In this document: positions 23,406 through 27,392 of the stretch, piece by piece | Position numbering within the stretch: position 1 is the stretch's first letter | How the letters are laid out: each line of letters opens with the position of its first letter | Assembly (NCBI GenBank): GCA_026393735.1 | Contig: JAPKZP010000011.1 | Span: forward strand, 1-27,392 | Length of the DNA: 27,392 nucleotides | Direction: 5' to 3' | Source of the DNA: Acidobacteriota bacterium | Lineage (GTDB): Bacteria > Acidobacteriota > Vicinamibacteria > Vicinamibacterales > JAKQTR01 | Made by a program: the position numbers and the translations under genes | Notes under the pieces: generated by a model | The model's input: only the letters and a program-made list of their open reading frames with translations | What the model was told of the DNA's origin: nothing | The model's database searches: none

Positions 23406-24506
23406 TCAGGCCGCGACGAAAAACTGCACGTTGTGCGTCATCGACTTGCCCGACAGCTTGTCCGTGATCTTGATCTCCAGGCGGTACTCGCCCTCCGGGA
23501 AGCTCCCGAGCGGCACCGACTGGCCGGCCACAAGCTGGTGACCCAACGCCGGGTCGAACTGCGGCGGCAACGTGGCCGCGCTGAACACCTGCGGGTTGGT
23601 CTTGTTGAAGAACTTCTCGCCCTTCTCCGCCGTCGCGACCTTCTGGTAGAACGAATACTCGATCGTCACATCGGGCTTCTTGCCGGCATCGAGCCCGGTG
23701 TTGTAAACCAGGAACACGACCGACAGTTCGGCCTTCTTCGGGAACTTCGGGCTGCTGGCCGGCACGATCTGCGTCATGCCGAACGTGTACGGCTGCTCGG
23801 CGGCTTCCTGGCGGGTGAGCGGCTGGGCGAGCCCCTCGACCTTCTCGGCGAGGATCACGCTGCTCGTCGTCAGCTCAGTCGTCCAGAAATTCGGAACGGA
23901 CACCTTCGCGGTGACCACGCCGGTCTTCGCCGGCAGTTTCTCCCGGTCCTTCACGTCGATCGGCAGGCGCTCTCTCAGCACGACGTAGACGTCGTAGTCA
24001 CCGGCCGGCACGGCGAAGGCGCGGCTGACGCGATACGGGTCGGCAGGCGTCACCGGGGCCTTCAGGTCGAGGAAGTAGGCCTCCTGGAACACGTATTCCG
24101 GGTGGCCGTTCTTCGCCTTGTCCTTGGAGTCCTTGTTGTCCTTCTTCGCGTCTGCGGCTGGGGGCGCGCCGATGAGCCCCTTGTTCACGACCCGCACGAA
24201 CATCGTCAGGGCCTTGCCTGCAGGAACCTGGGCCTGGTCGATGGACACGGTGAAGGGCACGTAGGTGCGGCCTTCCTGGGCCTTCAGGAAGTCACACCGG
24301 AAGGTAGCGGTGATGTCGCCCGCGGCCTGACCGGCCTGGGCGGCGTCGGCGGCCTTGACGGCGGCCTGGACGTCGAACTTTTGAGCCTTCTCCAGCTTCG
24401 GGTCGATTTTCGGCTGCTGCTGGGCAAGGACGGGCACCAAAGCGACCGCTGAGAAAATGAATGGCGCGATAACCAGCGGCGTCAGTACCCACCGACGAAT
24501 ATGCAT
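23406..24506 (-). CDS. Secreted protein of unknown function
   Basis: I do not recognise a named family. The 366-residue product has a clear signal peptide (MHIRRWVLTPLVIAPFIFSA, cleavage likely after Ala28 in VLA|QQ). A helical Ala/Lys segment follows, then several all-beta stretches such as TYVPFTVSIDQAQVPAGKAL and FPEGEYRLEIKITDKLSGKS, resembling immunoglobulin-like folds. A Lys/Asp-rich loop at 117-134 looks flexible. Only one cysteine (Cys71) remains in the mature protein. ATG at 24506 is favoured by GGGGAG about ten bases upstream and by the signal peptide; longer in-frame starts exist. It has its own strong promoter (24556-24585). It precedes the barrel protein, so a periplasmic or surface role is likely. 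Confidence 0.8.
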   Translation of the reverse strand: MHIRRWVLTPLVIAPFIFSAVALVPVLAQQQPKIDPKLEKAQKFDVQAAVKAADAAQAGQAAGDITATFRCDFLKAQEGRTYVPFTVSIDQAQVPAGKALTMFVRVVNKGLIGAPPAADAKKDNKDSKDKAKNGHPEYVFQEAYFLDLKAPVTPADPYRVSRAFAVPAGDYDVYVVLRERLPIDVKDREKLPAKTGVVTAKVSVPNFWTTELTTSSVILAEKVEGLAQPLTRQEAAEQPYTFGMTQIVPASSPKFPKKAELSVVFLVYNTGLDAGKKPDVTIEYSFYQKVATAEKGEKFFNKTNPQVFSAATLPPQFDPALGHQLVAGQSVPLGSFPEGEYRLEIKITDKLSGKSMTHNVQFFVAA

Positions 24507-24555
24507 GATGACTCTACTCCCCATTATGCCTTCCACCATGGTTGGACACCTGCCG

Positions 24556-24585
24556 ATCATAGGCCCCAAACCGCGGTGGTGTCAA
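24556..24585 (-). promoter_or_regulatory. Strong sigma-70-type promoter of the secreted-protein gene
   Basis: On the minus strand, TTGACA (24585-24580) is a perfect -35 element. TATGAT (24561-24556) matches five of six -10 bases, with an 18-base spacer. Transcription would start near 24549, giving a leader of about 43 bases. It diverges from enolase, whose own promoter I could not place confidently. Confidence 0.75.
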
Positions 24586-24665
24586 AGGTTAGGGGCCGGA
24601 GCCTATGGTAAGATTTGCGGCTGACGCTCATCGAGAAACCATCGCCCTCCTGATCGAGGATCATT

Positions 24666-26014
24666 ATGAAAATCGCGGCTGTTCACGGACGAGAAATCCT
24701 GGATTCCCGGGGAAACCCGACCATTGAAGTAGACGTGTCGCTGGCGGACGGCGCATTCGGCCGGGCGGCCGTGCCATCGGGCGCATCGACGAGCGAACGC
24801 GAGGCCCTGGAACTGCGGGACGGTGACAAGCGGCGCTACCTGGGCAAGGGCGTCCTGAAGGCGGTCGAGCACGTGAACGCCGAACTCAGCGGCGCGCTGG
24901 TCGGCAAGGACGTGGACCAGCGGGCGCTCGATTCATCGATGATTGCCCTGGACGGCACGCCCACCAAGAGCCGCCTGGGCGCCAACGCGCTGCTCGGCGT
25001 GTCGATGGCGTTCGCGCGGGCGTCGGCCTCCAGCCGGCGGATTCCGCTCTACCGGCACTACCGGGACCTGTTCGGCCAGCCCGCCGACACCGAGTGGATC
25101 CTGCCGGTGCCGATGATGAACATCCTGAACGGCGGGGCCCATGCGGACTCGACCGTGGATTTCCAGGAGTTCATGGTCATGCCGCTGGGATCGCCGAACT
25201 TCCGTGAGGCGCTGAGGGCTGGCGCCGAGGTGTTCCACACGCTGCGCGGCATCCTGAAGCAGCGCAAGTTCTCCACCAGCGTCGGCGACGAGGGCGGTTT
25301 CGCCCCCAACCTGACGTCGAACGAACAGCCCCTCGAACTCATCCTCGAGGCGATCGAGAAGGCCGGCTACAAGGCGGGCCGGGACATCTGCATCGCCCTC
25401 GACCCGGCGGCGAGCGAATTCTGGGACGACGCGGCGCCGCGTTCCACGCCGTGGGACCCGCCGCCAACCGGTCCGGGACGCTACGTGTTCAAGAAGTCCG
25501 GAGCCGCGCCCCGCACGTCGGCCGCCATGGTGGAGCTCTACGCGTCCTGGGTCGCGAGGTACCCGATTGTCTCGATCGAGGATGGCCTGGCCGAAGGGGA
25601 CTGGGACGGCTGGAAGGCGCTCAACGATGCGATCGGCTCCCGCGTGCAAATCGTCGGCGACGACTTGTTCGTCACCAATCCGGCAATTCTGAAACAGGGC
25701 ATCGAGCGGGGGGTCGCGAACTCGATCCTGATCAAGCTCAACCAGATCGGCACGGTGTCGGAAACCCTCGACGCGATCGCGATGGCGCACGGTGCGGGCT
25801 ACACCACGGTGATCTCCCACCGCTCCGGGGAGACCGAGGACTCGACCATCGCCGATCTCGCGGTGGCGACCAGCGCGGGCCAGATCAAGACCGGGTCGGC
25901 CTGCCGCACGGATCGCATCGTGAAGTACAACCAGCTGCTGCGCATCGAGGAGGAACTCGGCCGGTCCGCGCGGTACGCAGGGCGGTCGGCGATCGCGCAG
26001 TTGCAGGAGCGGTC

Positions 26015-26018
<4 letters not shown>
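24666..26018 (+). CDS. eno: Enolase (phosphopyruvate hydratase)
   Basis: Enolase interconverts 2-phosphoglycerate and phosphoenolpyruvate in glycolysis and gluconeogenesis. The 450-residue product is about 20 residues longer than most bacterial enolases because of a Pro-rich insert near 258-275 (APRSTPWDPPPTGPG). The catalytic set is present: general acid Glu209 (GDEGGFAPN), Mg ligands Asp246, Glu305 and Asp332, base Lys357 in the signature ILIKLNQIGTVSET, and His385 (SHRSGETED). In the mobile active-site loop the usual SGASTG reads SGASTS (Ser43). GAGG lies six bases before the ATG. The stop codon overlaps the start of the mutase gene. Confidence 0.97.

Positions 26019-27392
<1,374 letters not shown>

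Overview
The window is about 27.4 kb of GC-rich, densely packed bacterial chromosome carrying core-metabolism genes, a glycan operon and a two-component system. I see no tRNA, rRNA, CRISPR array, insertion sequence or phage gene. Several traits suggest Acidobacteriota, perhaps class Vicinamibacteria: high GC, an S21 gene paired with a CxxC-x17-CxxC zinc protein, a barrel protein with a carboxypeptidase-regulatory-like N-terminus, a multi-membrane PDZ/GAF histidine kinase, and a methylmalonyl-CoA mutase without a fused B12 domain. This placement is inference from gene style; no marker-gene comparison was possible.

Layout. (1) 1-7642 holds scattered purine genes on the minus strand: purF (cut by the left edge), purB, purE and purD. 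They are mixed with an M16 zinc peptidase overlapping purB and mtaB overlapping purE. rlmN lies on the plus strand inside this block with its own promoter. A palindromic repeat occurs twice, downstream of purB and downstream of purD. (2) 7643-7856 is a divergent control region with two short palindromes, one containing the core of a DtxR/IdeR-type box. (3) 7857-8378 holds rpsU and a small zinc-ribbon gene, followed by a strong hairpin. (4) 8469-16851 is a probable eight-gene operon behind a good sigma-70-type promoter: a STAS protein, a UbiA-family polyprenyl-phosphate phosphoribosyltransferase-like enzyme, an unrecognised coiled-coil protein and five GT-B glycosyltransferases. (5) 16835-21229, on the minus strand and overlapping the last glycosyltransferase tail to tail, is a sigma-54 activator of the NtrC class and its membrane histidine kinase. 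(6) 21424-24506, minus strand, is a secreted protein of unknown function and an outer-membrane barrel protein. (7) 24666-27392, plus strand, is enolase overlapping a methylmalonyl-CoA mutase catalytic subunit that runs off the right edge.

How the genes may work together. The most interesting unit is 8469-21229. The five glycosyltransferases belong to two paralogous groups in the order A-B-C-C'-A'. They sit behind a STAS switch protein and a lipid-phosphate sugar enzyme, and face a sigma-54 two-component pair. A STAS protein, glycosyltransferases and a sigma-54 regulator also occur together in the Vibrio fischeri syp polysaccharide locus. A regulated surface-glycan system is therefore a reasonable hypothesis, but no flippase, polymerase or export gene lies inside the window.
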